64,000 bases of DNA. Source: Neoarius graeffei. Its lineage: Eukaryota > Chordata > Actinopteri > Siluriformes > Ariidae. The position numbers and the translations under genes are program-made. The notes under the pieces are model-generated. The model was not told the origin of the DNA and searched no databases. It saw nothing but the letters and a program-made list of their open reading frames with translations. The stretch is from positions 3,875,001-3,939,000 of the forward strand of contig NC_083570.1 of assembly GCF_027579695.1 (NCBI RefSeq). Direction: 5' to 3'. Every line of letters begins with the position of its first letter. Position 1 is the first letter of the stretch. Shown one piece after another: positions 9,882 through 20,219 of the stretch.

Positions 9882-12272
9882 TTATCCAGGACCGGGTCGC
9901 GGAGGCAGCAGTCTAAGCATGGAAGCCCAAACTTCCCTTTCCCCAGACACCTCGGCCAGCTCCTCGGGAAGAACACCGAGGCGTTCCCAGGCCAGCCGAG
10001 AGACATAGTCCCTCCAGCGTGTCCTGGGTCTTCCCCGGGGCCTCCTCCCGGGGGGACATGCCTGGAACACCTCCCCAGGGAGGCGTCCAGGAGGCATCCG
10101 AAAAAGATGCCCGAGCCACCTCAGCTGGTTCCTCTCGATGTGGAGGAGCAGCGGCTCTACTCCGAGCTCCTCCCGAGTGACTGTGCTTCTCACCCTATCT
10201 CTAAGGGAGCGCCCAGCCACCCTGCGAAGGAAACTCATTTCAGCCGCTTGTATCCGCGATCTTGTTCTTTCTGTCATTACCCAAAGCTCATGACCATAGG
10301 TGAGAGTCGGAACGTAGATCGACCGGTAAATTGAGAGCTTCGCCTTTTGGCTCAGCTCCTTCTTCACCACGACGGACCGGTAAAGCGACCGCATCACTGC
10401 GGAGGCTGCACCGATCCGCCTGTCGATCTCACGCTCCATCCTTCCCTCACTCGTGAACAAGATCCTGAGATACTTAAACTCCTCCACTTGAGGCAGGACT
10501 TCTCCACCAACCTGGAGAGGGCAAGCCACTCTTTTCCGGTCGAGAACCATGGCCTCGGACTTGGAGGTGCTGATTCTCATCCCAGCCGCTTCACACTAGA
10601 CTGCAAACCGCCCCAGTGCATGCTGAAGGTCCTGGTTTGAAGAAGCCAACAGGACAACATCATCCGCAAAAAGCAGAGATGAAATCCTGTGGTTCCCAAA
10701 CAGGATTCCTTCCGGCCCCTGGCTGCGCCTAGAAATTCTGTCCATAAAAATTATGAACAGAACTGGTGACAAAGGGCAGCCCTGACGGAGTCCAACATGC
10801 ACTGGGAACAGGTCTGACTTACTGCTGGCAATGCGAACCAGACTCCTGCTCCGTTCGTACAGGGACCGGACAGCCCTTAGCAAAGAGCCCCGAACCCCAT
10901 ACTCCCGAAGCACCCCCCACAGAATACCATGGGGGACACGGTCGAATGCCTTCTCCAGATCCACAAAGCACATGTGGACTGGTTGGGCAAACTCCCATGA
11001 ACCCTCGAGCACCCTATGAAGGGTATAGAGCTGGTCCAGTGTTCCGCGACCAGGACGAAAACCGCATTGTTCCTCCTGGATCCAAGGTTCGACTATTGGT
11101 CGAATTCTCCTCTCCAGTACCCTGGAGTAAACTTTCCCTGGGAGGCTGAGAAGTGTGATTCCCCTATAATTGGAGCACACTCTCCGGTCCCCTTTCTTAA
11201 AAAGAGGGACCACCACTCCAGTCTGCCACTCCAGAGGCACTGTCCCCGACCGCCATGCGATGTTGCAGAGGCGTGTCAACCAAGACAGCCCCACAACATC
11301 CAGAGACTTGAGATACTCAGGGCAGATCTCATCCACCCCCGGTGCCTTGCCACCGAGGAGCTTGCAAACCACCTCAGTGACTTCGGCTTGGGTAATGGAC
11401 GAGTCCACCTCTGAGTCATCAGCCTCAGTCTCCTCAGTGGAAGACATGATGGTGGGATTGAGGAGATCCTCAAAGTATTCCTTCCACCGCCCGACAATGT
11501 CCCCAGTCGAGGTCAACAGCTCCCCACCCGCACTGTAAACAGTGTTGGCAGAGTACTGCTTCCCCCTCCTGAGGCACCGGACGGTTTGCCAGAATTTCTT
11601 CGAGGCCGACCGATAGTCCTTCTCCATGGCATCCCCGAACTCCTCCCAGTTCCGAGTTTTTGCCTCCGCAACTGCCCGAGCTGCAGCACGCCTGGCCTGC
11701 CGATACCCGTCGGCTGCCTCAGGAGTCCCGAAGGTCAACATGGCCCGATAGGACTCCTTCTTCAGCTTGACGGCATCCCTTAATTCCGGTGTCCACCACC
11801 GGGTTCGGGGATTGCCGCCACGACAGGCACCGGAGACCTTGCGGCCACAGCTCTGAACAGCTGCGTCCACAATGGAGGTAGAGAACATGGTCCACTCAGA
11901 CTCAATGTCCCCCGCCTCCCTCGGAAGCTGGGAAAAGCTCTCCCGGAGGTGGGAGTTAAAGACCTCCTCAACAGAGTGCTCGGCCAGACGTTCCCAGCAG
12001 ACCCTCACCATACGTTTGGGCCTGCCAGGTCTGTCCAGCTTCCTCCTCTGCCAGCGGATCCAACTCACCACCAGGTGGTGATCAGTTGACAACTCAGCCC
12101 CTCTCTTCACCCGAGTGTCCAAGACATAGGGTCGGAGATCAGATGACACGACTACAAAGTCGATCATCGACCTCCGACCTAAGGTGTCCTGGTGCCACGT
12201 GCACTTATGGACACCCCTATGCTCGAACATGGTGTTCGTTATGGACAAACTGTGACTAGCACAGAAGTCCAA
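9882..12272 (-). pseudogene. Rex3 reverse transcriptase and C-terminal region
   Basis: This continues directly from the endonuclease frame. It holds the end of the endonuclease (RSMIDFVVVSSDLRPY, STDHHLVVSWI) and then the reverse transcriptase: GKAPGVDEICPEYLK, FKKGDRRVCSNYRGITLLS, EEQCGFRPGRGTLDQLYTLH, CFVDLEKAFDRVPH, GLRQGCPLSPVLF and the catalytic LLFADDVVLLA (near 10660). A stop at 10596 after GRFAV separates it from the same-frame remainder (10580-9882), which ends RLLPPRPGPG. With the stop at 12273 this makes two nonsense codons in an otherwise single open frame of about 1,058 codons, so the copy is recently inactivated. Confidence 0.9.
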
Positions 12273-13055
12273 TTACAAAACACCACTCGGGTTCAGATCG
12301 GGGAGGCTGTTCCTCCCAACCACGCCCCTCCAGGTGTCACTGTCATCGCCCACGTGAGCATTGAAGTCCCCCAGTAGCACAATGGAGTCCCCAGTCTGAG
12401 CACCCCTCAGTACCTCTCCCAGGGACTCCAAGAAGGCCGGATACTCTATATTGCTATTTGGCCCGTAGGCACAAACAACAGCAAGGGCCCTCTCCCCAAT
12501 CCGAAGGCGCAGAGAGGCGACCCTCTCGTTCACTGGGGTAAACTCCAACACATGGCGGCTGAGCTGGGGAGCTATAAGGAAGCCCACACCAGCCCGCCGC
12601 CGCTCACCACGGGCGACTCCAGAGAAGTGGAAAGTCCAGCCCCTCTCGAGGAGCTGGGTTCCAGAGCCCAAGCTGTGCGTGGAGGTGAGCCCGACTATCT
12701 CTAGCCGGTACCTCTCAATCTCCCGCACAAGCTCAGGCTCCTTCCCCCCCAGCGAAGTGACATTCCATGTCCCAACAGCCAGCCGCTGTGTCCGGGGATC
12801 AGGTCGTCGAGGCCCCTGCCTTCGACTGCCACCCAATCCACACTGCACCAAACCCCTACTGCTACCTCTGTGGGTGGTGAACCCACAGGAGGTCGGGCCC
12901 ACGTCACCTCTTCGGGCTGAGCCCGGCCGGGCCCCATGGGCAAAGGCCCGGCCACCAAGCGCTCGCATACGAGCCCCAACCCCAGGCCTGGCTCCAGGGT
13001 GGGGCCCTGGCTGCGTCCTACCGGGCAACGTCACGGTCCTGGATTTTTTCTCCAT
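12273..13055 (-). pseudogene. Rex3 endonuclease domain
   Basis: This 260-residue frame is the N-terminal part of the Rex3 protein, an AP-type (APE) endonuclease that nicks target DNA. Visible blocks are [20 protein letters not shown] (metal-binding Asn), [22 protein letters not shown] and [12 protein letters not shown]. The frame ends at a TAA that interrupts a continuous protein: codons before and after (PSGVL / LDFCASHSLS) are contiguous family sequence in the same frame, so this is a nonsense change, not a natural end. Loss of downstream reading makes the element non-autonomous. Confidence 0.88.
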
Positions 13056-13070
13056 AGGGTTTTTTTGGTG

Positions 13071-13071
<1 letters not shown>

Positions 13072-13134
<63 letters not shown>
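13072..13134. repeat. (AT)n microsatellite, right of Rex3
   Basis: About 62 bp of AT repeats adjoining the Rex3 5' end. Together with 9768-9858 it indicates that Rex3 landed in an AT array. Confidence 0.93.
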
Positions 13135-13139
<5 letters not shown>

Positions 13140-13728
13140 CCTCTAAGGATTTCACTAATAACTTCCTGAAAGTACAGCCTTCTCGCAGCTGTCTTTGCAT
13201 GTCTTCCCATGGGCGCTGCTATGTTGGATTTTGTTGGTTGTCAGGTTCATGCATGGAAAAATATTTTGATTATATGCTCAGCAGATAGTGCTGCTACCTG
13301 TATTACAGAAGTGGAAATAATTATCGGTTCGTCAATTTCAGGGAAGGCAGATATTGATATGAACTGTTCAGAGACATGCCCAACTAAAATTTTTGGAACA
13401 AGTGGGTTGTCAGGTTCATGCATGGGGCCACAGAATTGACCTAATGAGTTGCAATTTGGTCCTCCAGCTGTTCCTTTTTTTGTACCTTTAACTTTTCCAG
13501 CCTCTTATTGTCCCTGTCCCAACTTTTTTGAGATGTGTTGCTATCATTAAATTTCAAATGAGCCAATATTTGGCATGAAATTTCAAAATGTCTCACTTTT
13601 GACATTTGATATGTTGTCTATGTTCTATTGTGAATACAATCTCAGTTTTTGAGATTTGTAAATTATTGCATTCTGTTTTTATTTGCAATTTGTACTTTGT
13701 CCCAACTTTTTTGGAATCAGGGTTGTAA

Positions 13729-14769
13729 TCAGAAGAACTGAGACAATCACATTCTGAAGCAAATTAAATAATCTTATACTGGTAACTTAAATACACAATA
13801 CAAGTTACATGTATTAATCTAAATGCAGGTAAACAATGAGTGGTGGTGTTTTTTCATCCAAATTAGAGTCACAGCTTACCCGTCTGTGTTCTCACTTCTT
13901 GAAGGCCGATCTTGTGACCGATTGTTTTGAAACGATCTGACTTTCAGTTGTTCGTTCAGTTCTCCATTCATTCGCTTCTTCCACGTAAGGGTGAGATATT
14001 GCTGCTGAGGCAAGCATATCCAGCGGAGAAACCAGACAGCCGGTCCACTCATTCTCCATTTTCTCCATACTGAGTACTCCACCATTACTGCAAGGCTCAT
14101 GCAATTACTAAAACCTGGGATGGAGTGGGATGGGATGTCACCGGTTTTAGGTCATTGCCCGAGCAATATGTCTCATTCCGTCCCAGATTTTAGCAACAAC
14201 CCTTGGCTCACACTCCAGGAGAACTGGTTTAAAGTCAGTCAAGAACTGACTTTACTTTTCTTATAGTTTTATTCTCCTTTAGTTGTTGATACTGCACCAT
14301 CTTTCAATATGGACTTATAGCCAACATGTCTCAACAGATCAGAGGTTTTGTACGAGTCCTCAGTAAAATGTGCAGAGGAGAGAACTTCTCACAAAACACA
14401 TCCAAATCTCTGCAGTTTGAATATTCCTGGGCCATGAATGCAACATAAATCCATCTTCTGTCATGTTGCTGTACCCACCAAAAACACATCTACGTGACAT
14501 GGCGATAAATTAGCTCAAAATGGAGGATCGGAGTTGCAGTCAGCTCTGTGTTTTAGTATAGCGGAAATGGCAATGAGACAGATAGCCTTCCTGCTGTGAT
14601 GTCACGGATCTCAAGGTCATTCACTCAGACCGCTACCTATATGAATCACTTTAATCGTAAAAATTACTATATCAGATTTATTGTTAATGCTTAAAACTAT
14701 TACTATGCCATTCTTGAGGTTTCAGGCATTTATAAATAAAAAGTGAGGCCATGGCTCTGCGTATCTCCT
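13729..14769 (-). other. Right arm of the TTAA element; possible exon-like frame
   Basis: The minus frame 13892-14104 (CSNGGVLSMEKMENEWTGCL...) is open over 70 codons. It is not similar to any family I can name and could be a decayed exon of the transposon's protein. The rest of the segment runs to the terminal inverted repeat without recognisable coding sequence. Confidence 0.35.
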
Positions 14770-14773
14770 TTAA

Positions 14774-15675
14774 AAACTTGGAAGTTTGTAAGTGAAGACA
14801 AATGTAATTGGGATAAATGTCTCAAGTCCATGTTATTCGCAGTACAAGAGGTCCCACAAGCCTCCGCTTGATTCTCCCCGTTCAAATTATTATATGGGTG
14901 CAAGCCTCACGGCATTTTGGATGTGCTGTGGGAAAATTGGGAGGAGGGACCTTCAAACAGTAAAAATGAAATTCAGTATGTTCTCAGCCTGCATGCAAAG
15001 CTCCACACACTCGGTCACTTAACCCAGGAGAATTTATGGCAGACACAAGAATGTCAGGCCTGGCTGTACAACAGGGGTGCGTGTCTTAGAGAATTCACAC
15101 CAGGAGATAAAGTGCTTGTATGATTGCCCACTTTGAGCTCAAAATTTATCGCTAAGTGTCAAGGGCCCTTTGAGGTCACACGGCAAATCGGGGATGTCGA
15201 CTATGGGGTGAGGTGAATGGATATACACCTCACTACAAATATACCACCTCAACCTACTAAAACCTTGGAATGAGTGGGTCCCCATGGCATTGGTATCAGT
15301 AGTTCCAGAGAGGGCAGAGCTGTGGTCGGATGTAAAAAAAATAGTGACCACTCGAGCCACTCTGGTCCCCTGTGGAGACCACCTCTCATCAGCCCAACTC
15401 ACGGAGGTTGCCAAGTTGCAAGTGGAGTTTTCCAACATGTTCTTGCCCCTTCCTGGCCACACTCACCTCATAGAACACCACATTGAGATGCCACCAGGGG
15501 TGGTATTGCATTGTCACCCAAACCACTTGCCCGAACACAAGAAAGCGATGGTTTGGGATGAACTCAAGGCAATGCTCGAAATGGGAATAATCAAGGAGTC
15601 CCACAGTAATTGGAGCACACTGGTGGTCTTGGTCCCCAGGACCGACGGGTCAGTCCAGTTCTGTGTGGACTATAG
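14774..15675 (+). pseudogene. E1 continued: integrase C-terminus followed by reverse transcriptase
   Basis: Across several frames this reads the integrase C-terminal part (ENWEEGPSNSKNEIQYVLSL near 14930, LTQENLWQTQECQAWLYNRG, FTPGDKVLV then a stop, QGPFEVTRQIGDVDYGVR). After about 100 bp it reads the start of a reverse transcriptase (15284 onward: TEVAKLQVEFSNMFLPLPGH, HHIEMPPGVVLH, GIIKESHSNWSTLVVLVPRT, GSVQFCVDY). Integrase therefore precedes reverse transcriptase, the reverse of ordinary Gypsy order and the arrangement known for Gmr1-like elements. The stops and frameshifts show it is dead. Confidence 0.85.
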
Positions 15676-16338
15676 GCAGGGCCATAGCCAGCATTTTAAA
15701 ATCACTGAGATCCGTGATGCGCACGCAAAACGCGCACTGAAAAAATGTCAACATATTTAAATTAGAGGGTTGAATTACATTTACATTCTGTAAAGCTGCT
15801 TTGCGACAATGCTTATTGCTAAAAGCGCTGTACAAATAAACTAGACTTGACTTGACATGTCACACAAGAGATCTATTCCTGAAATTACTTTTAATGGCGT
15901 TTGAACTGAATATCATCAGTTTTGAAAACAAAAAATCATGTATGTGGCAAGAGTAAGAATAATTTAAGCTTGTTTAATGGTGTGATCTGGCCCAAGCAAT
16001 GAGGACAAAACTGCTCTGCGTTGAAAATGTAAATTTAACAGCTTCATAAAAGTGCGCTGATGGTTACCATGAAAAAAAAACATGTCTACTGCACTGCTTT
16101 CACTCCCCCAAGTCACGCACTCATTCGTTTTTGTGTTCTTGGTCTCAGAGCCGCACACACTAAACAGACACTGAAGACAGAATCAATGTTTAACATAATT
16201 AACAATGCACTTTTTACGGAGACGTTTTAATGTTATTCTTTTTTTTATCCAGTTGAATATTTAGTGTACAAATGTATTTTCAGCTCTTAAAAATGACCGA
16301 GGTCCGGACCTTGGTGGCCTCATACCTGCTGCAGCCAT
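15676..16338. mobile_element. Insertion in E1 reverse transcriptase with 8-bp target duplication
   Basis: The host octamer GACTATAG occurs at 15668-15675 and again at 16339-16346, and the reverse transcriptase reading (FCVDYR / RKVTMVSKFD) is continuous if the 663-bp insert is removed. An 8-bp duplication fits a hAT-type insertion, although the ends (GCAGGGCCATAGCC / GCTGCAGCCAT) do not form a convincing inverted repeat by eye. An L2 3' end lies inside. Confidence 0.6.
15766..15857 (+). mobile_element. L2 LINE 3'-end fragment
   Basis: Contains TCTGTAAAGCTGCTTTGCGA and AAAGCGCTGTACAAATAAA followed by a short (ACTTG)n tail. This is the same conserved 3' terminus seen on the opposite strand at 52240-52300. 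It is severely 5'-truncated. Confidence 0.7.
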
Positions 16339-16648
16339 GACTATAGGAAAGTCACCATGGTGTCTAAATTTGACTCTAACCCAATGCATTGCATTGACGT
16401 GTTGCTCAGTTGATTAGGTGCTACTCACTTTTATTTGACACTGACTTTGACAAAGGATACTGGCAGATCCCCTTGACTCCTCTATCCAGAGAAAAAACTA
16501 CGTTTTCCACAAAGTTTGGCTTACACCAATTTGTCACGCTTCCTTTCGGGTTATTCAGCGTTCCCACAACATTCCAGTGGCTCATGGACAAAATTCTCCA
16601 TCCACATGCTGCCTATGCCATTGCCTACTTAGACAACATCATTATATA
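16339..16648 (+). pseudogene. E1 reverse transcriptase, catalytic segment
   Basis: Reads DKGYWQIPLTPLSREKTTFS, FVTLPFGLFSVPTTFQWLMD and IAYLDNIIIYSG. The last is the catalytic box, where the usual YxDD is YLDN, so the second Asp is lost. The frame is cut right after IIIYS by a Tc1 insertion at a TA (16647-16648). Confidence 0.85.
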
Positions 16649-16996
16649 CAGTGGTGCTTGAAAGTTTGTGAACCCTTTAGAATTTTCTATATTCCTCCAT
16701 AAATATGACCTAAAACATCAACAGATTTTCACACAAGTCCTAAAAGTAGATAAACAGAACCCAGTTAAACAAATGAGACAAAAATATTATACTTGTTCAA
16801 TTGTTTATTGAGGAAAATGATCCAATATTACATATCTGTGAGTGGCAAAAGTATGTGAACCTCTACAATTAGCAGTTAATTTGAAGGTGAAATTAGAGTC
16901 AGGTGTTTTCAATTGATGGGATGACAATCAGGTGTGAGTGGGCACCCTGGTTTATTTAAAAAACACAGATCTATCAAAGTCTGATCTTCACAACAC

Positions 16997-17838
16997 ATGT
17001 TTGTGAAAGTGTATCATGGCACAAACAAAAGATTTCTGAGGACCTCAGAAAAAAGCCTTGTTGATGCTCATCAGGCTGGAAAAGGTTACAAAACCATCTC
17101 TAAAGAGTTTGGACTCCACCAATCCATAGTCAGACAGATTGTGTACAAATGGAGGAAATTCAAGACCATTGTTACCCTCCCCAGGAGTGGTCGACCAACA
17201 AAGATCACTCCAAGAGCAAGGCGTGTAATAGTCAGCGAGGTCACAAAGGACCCCAGGGTAACTTCTAAGCAACTGAAGGCCTCTCTCACCTTGGCTAATG
17301 TTAATGTTCATGAGTCCACCATCAGGAGAACACTGAACAACAATGGTGTGCATGGCAGGGTTGCAAGGAGAAAGCCACTGCTCTCCAAAAAGAACATTGC
17401 TGCTCATCTGCAGTTTGCTAAAGATCACGTGAACAAGCCAGAAGGCTATTGGAAAAATGTTTTGTGGATGGATGAGACTAAAATAGAACTTTTTGGTTTA
17501 AATGAGAAGCGTTATGTTTGGAGAAAGGAAAACACTGCATTCCAGTATAAGAACCTTATCCCATCCGTGAAACATGATGGTGGTAGTATCATGGTTTGGG
17601 CCCATTTTGCTGCATCTGGGCCAGGGCGGCTTGCCATCATTGATGGAACAATGAATTCTGAATTATACCAGCGAATTCTAGAGAAAAATGTCAGGACATC
17701 TGTCCATGAACTGAATCTCAAGAGAAGGCGGATCATGCAGGGACAACGACCCTAAGCACACAAGTCGTTCTACCAAAGAATGGTTAAAGAAGAATAAAGT
17801 TAATGTTTTGGAATGGCCAAGTCAAAGTCCTGACCTAG
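16997..17838 (+). pseudogene. Tc1-like transposase of T1, N-terminal two-thirds
   Basis: The frame 16997-17755 encodes a paired-type HTH N-terminus (TSEKSLVDAHQAGKGYKTIS, GLHQSIVRQIVYKWRKF), a GRP-like linker (PRSGRPTKITPRARRVIVSE) and the catalytic region with VLWMDETKIELFG (first Asp) and GGSIMVWAHFAASGPGRLAI. A frameshift near 17740 ends it in RIMQGQRP, and the LINE insertion near 17838 separates it from the C-terminal piece at 22165-22366. Full Tc1 transposases are about 340 residues and catalyse cut-and-paste at TA with a DD34E triad. This copy cannot act. Confidence 0.85.
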
Positions 17839-17893
17839 ATTAGATTAGATTAGATTAGATTAGATTAGATTAGATTAGACTAGACAGACCCTC
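17839..17893. repeat. (GATTA)n array, LINE 3' tail part
   Basis: Nine or so GATTA units ending in degenerate GACTAGACAGAC. It matches the (GATTA)n at 18872-18924 beyond the inserted MITE, so both are one LINE tail split by the MITE. Confidence 0.85.
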
Positions 17894-18871
17894 CAGGATT
17901 TTGCGATGTTGCGATTTGCAACTTCAATGCAAATTCAACCAATCCCCGTGAATTCAGGGCGGTGTTGCAATTATATCCAGTCAATGCAACTTTCCTGCAA
18001 ATTTGACCAATCACTGGCATCGTCTTGAGGTGACGTCGACAAACTACCTTCCGCCTTACTTCCGTGTACTATGCGTTCAAGAGAAGCAGCATGTGCGAGT
18101 CAGTGTTTATATACAGTAGGCTTAAATTCTGTTAGTGAAAGTGTGTTATGTTTACAGTGAAGGACTGTGTGCACTTTACATTATTTTTTTACTTAATACA
18201 ATAAATGAATGGAGGCCAACATTTTTGCCAAAATAGTATTTTATTTTCCATTGTTTAGGCAGCTTCAGCATCATACTGTGAGATTCTGTTCAAATTGTTG
18301 TTTTTTTTAATTCTATGAAGCCTGAGCCATTTATTTTATTAGTTTATAATTATTGTTTAATTTAGTCTTCAGGAGAGACTGCCTGCACACAGGACTAGTA
18401 TTAATAGTTTTTTTTCTTACATGAAAGCTGAGGCATTTATATTATATTTTAAGGTAACTTCATGTTGTGCTCTGAGGTTCTATGCACTTTAACTTTTGAA
18501 CCAACGGGTGCATTTGGATAAGTAAAGCCTATTTTTCTGTATTTTTGTAGTCCTGGTAATCTTTTATATTGGTAAAGTTGTTTATAGGACCATTTCTCAG
18601 TGTCTTTGTTTTTTTAATCAATAGTTTTTCAGTAATAACTTAATATTTAACATATCACTCAATTTTAATCACAAAAAGAGAAAATTGCAACAATTTCTCG
18701 CAACTTTCACTTCCTCCTGCAATGTAATCGCAACTTTCACTTCCTCCTGCAATGTAATCGCAACAAAAACCTAAAAAACACCGCAACTTTCATTGCAATT
18801 TTTTGGAAAACCCCCCGCAACAACAGACATTTTAGCCTGCAACAATCACAAAAAAGGCCCGCAAAATCCTG
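17894..18871. mobile_element. Non-coding TIR element (MITE-like) in the LINE tail
   Basis: The ends are CAGGATTTTGCG on the left and its reverse complement CGCAAAATCCTG on the right. The 978-bp body has GCAA-rich subterminal sequence, including a 30-bp direct repeat (18701-18730 and 18731-18760), and no coding frame. Its target duplication is not clear in the repetitive tail. Confidence 0.65.
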
Positions 18872-19387
18872 ATTAGATTAGATTAGATTAGATTAGATTA
18901 GATTAGATTAGATTAGATTAGATTAAACTTTATTGATCCCTTTGGGAGGGTTCCCTCAGGGAAATTCAGATTCCAGCAGCATCATTACAGATAAACAGAG
19001 AAAAGAAATAGAGAAAACTTCTAGAAAAATTAAAATAAATTAAGTATTTATGTGGGGGGGAGCAGGAAAGATATTGCACTTTATATGGCACATTATATTG
19101 CACATTGTCCAGTATTGCTTATTGTCAGGCTAGGCTACTGCTCCTTCCCATCCTCTGTCCTCCTGTTACCCCTCCTCCCCCCAGAGAGGAGCTATACAGT
19201 CTGATGGTGTGAGGGACAAAGGAGTTTTTGAGTCTGTTCGTCCTGCACTTGGGAAGGAGCATTCTGTCACTGAACAGGCTCCTCTGGTTGCTGATGACGG
19301 TGTGCAGAGGGTGACTGGCATCGTCCATGATGTTCAATAGTTTGTCCATAGTCCTCTTCTCTGCCACCGTCACCAGAGAGTCCAGCT

Positions 19388-20057
19388 TCATGCCGACCAC
19401 AGAGCCGGCCTGATCAGTTTGTCCAGCCTGGATGTGTCCTTCTTGGATGTGCTGCCCCCCCAGCACACCACGGTGTAAAACAAGACACTGGTAACCAGAG
19501 ACTGATAGAACATCCACAGGAGTTTCCTGCAGATGTTAAAGGACCACAGCCACCTAAGGAAGTATAGCTTGCTCTGTCCCTTCCTGTATAAGTGATTGGT
19601 GTTGCAAGTCCAGTCCAGCTTGCTGTCCAGCCACAGCCCGAGGTACTTGTAGGAATCCACAGCCTCCATCTCGACTCCCTCGATCAGAACTGGTTGTGAC
19701 CTTGGTCTGGACCTCCCAAAGTCAATGACCAGCTCCATGGTCTATGAGGTGTTGAGCTGCAGATGGTTCCTGTTGCACCACACAGCAAAGTTCCTCACCA
19801 GACTCCTCTACTCCTCCTCTCTGTCGTCACTTATACACCCAACGATGGCTGTGTCATCGGCAAACTTCTGAATGTGACAGCTCCGAGTTGTAGCAGAAGT
19901 CCGCGGTGTACAGGGTGAAGAGAAGAGGGGCCAGCACCGTGCCCTGGGGTGCTCCAGTGCTGCTAATCACAGTGTCAGACGTGGTGTCCTTCAGCCTGAT
20001 GTACTGCGGCCTGTCAGTGAGGTAGCTGGCGATCCAGGTGACCAGGCAGGGGTCCAC
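19388..20057 (-). pseudogene. R1 LINE: reverse transcriptase catalytic and thumb region
   Basis: Reads ASYLTDRPQYIRLKDTTSDT, GAPQGTVLAPLLFTLYTADF (20057-19854), then the catalytic KFADDTAIVG in a shifted frame near 19850. The thumb region follows (SYKYLGLWLDSKLDWTCNTN, FYQSLVTSVLFYTVVCWGGS; 19738-19388). The equivalent blocks occur in copy R2 at 40387-41100. Confidence 0.82.
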
Positions 20058-20219
20058 TCACATCCTGTTCAGTTTGTCCTGAGGCAGTAGGGGCTGGATG
20101 GTGTTGAAGGCACTCGAGAAGTCCAAGAAGAGGATCCTCACTGTGCCATTTCCCTTATCCAGATGCGAGTGGGCTCGGTGTAGCAGGTAGAGGATGGCGT
20201 CTTCCACACCAACACCTGC

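Larger units (their letters stand above)
9859..13070 (-). mobile_element. Near full-length Rex3 (RTE-clade) LINE
   Basis: A 3.2-kb minus-strand element with a (GACGA)n 3' tail at 9859 and a coding start near 13055. The stretches TGGTGACAAAGGGCAGCCCT (10765) and ACCACCACTCCAGTCTGCCA (about 11209) closely match, as I remember them, the primer pair used to survey Rex3 in fish. That supports the family call. It sits inside an (AT)n array, so the target duplication is invisible. Confidence 0.9.
8976..13433. mobile_element. Unclassified TIR element, AATT target duplication, host of Rex3
   Basis: The termini are a near-perfect inverted repeat of about 32 bp beginning CTGTGGCCCCATGCATGAAC, with one mismatch seen. 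AATT flanks both sides (8972-8975; 13434-13437), and the host Tc1 sequence is continuous across it. The terminal motif GGTTGTCAGGTTCATG recurs internally near 9225 (as a palindrome) and 13235. Without Rex3 and the AT repeats the element is about 1.1 kb with no coding frame, so it is non-autonomous. A 4-bp AATT target would suit the Sola superfamily, but that is a guess. Confidence 0.65.
8036..13728 (-). mobile_element. Tc1-like transposon, degenerate, split by insertion at 8976-13433
   Basis: Two pieces, 8036-8975 and 13434-13728, join across an inserted element flanked by AATT. The right end shows the subterminal text CCCAACTTTTTTGGAATCAG, usual for one fish Tc1 family. The left terminus is missing or truncated near 8036. 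The transposase lies on the minus strand. Confidence 0.7.
7746..14769. mobile_element. Unclassified TTAA-target DNA transposon inside E1 (with nested inserts)
   Basis: The ends form an inverted repeat: left AGCAGATACTCAGAACC, right (reverse complement) AGGAGATACGCAGAGCC. TTAA flanks both sides (7742-7745 and 14770-14773), and integrase sequence continues beyond the right TTAA. TTAA targets suit Kolobok or piggyBac superfamilies; I cannot choose. Subterminal sequence 7750-8035 and 13729-14769 belongs to it. Tc1, an AATT-target element and Rex3 are nested within. The same right end recurs at 63285-63393 at the same integrase position. Confidence 0.6.

Noticed and set aside
9503-10006. ORFs with long Tyr-Ile runs (also 9719-9916, 12936-13169, 13018-13200)
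   Set aside because: They are translations of the (AT)n microsatellites joined to antisense Rex3 text.
17839-18924. (GATTA)n arrays as telomere-like or CRISPR-like repeats
   Set aside because: They are simple LINE 3' tails without spacers, and the unit is not TTAGGG.
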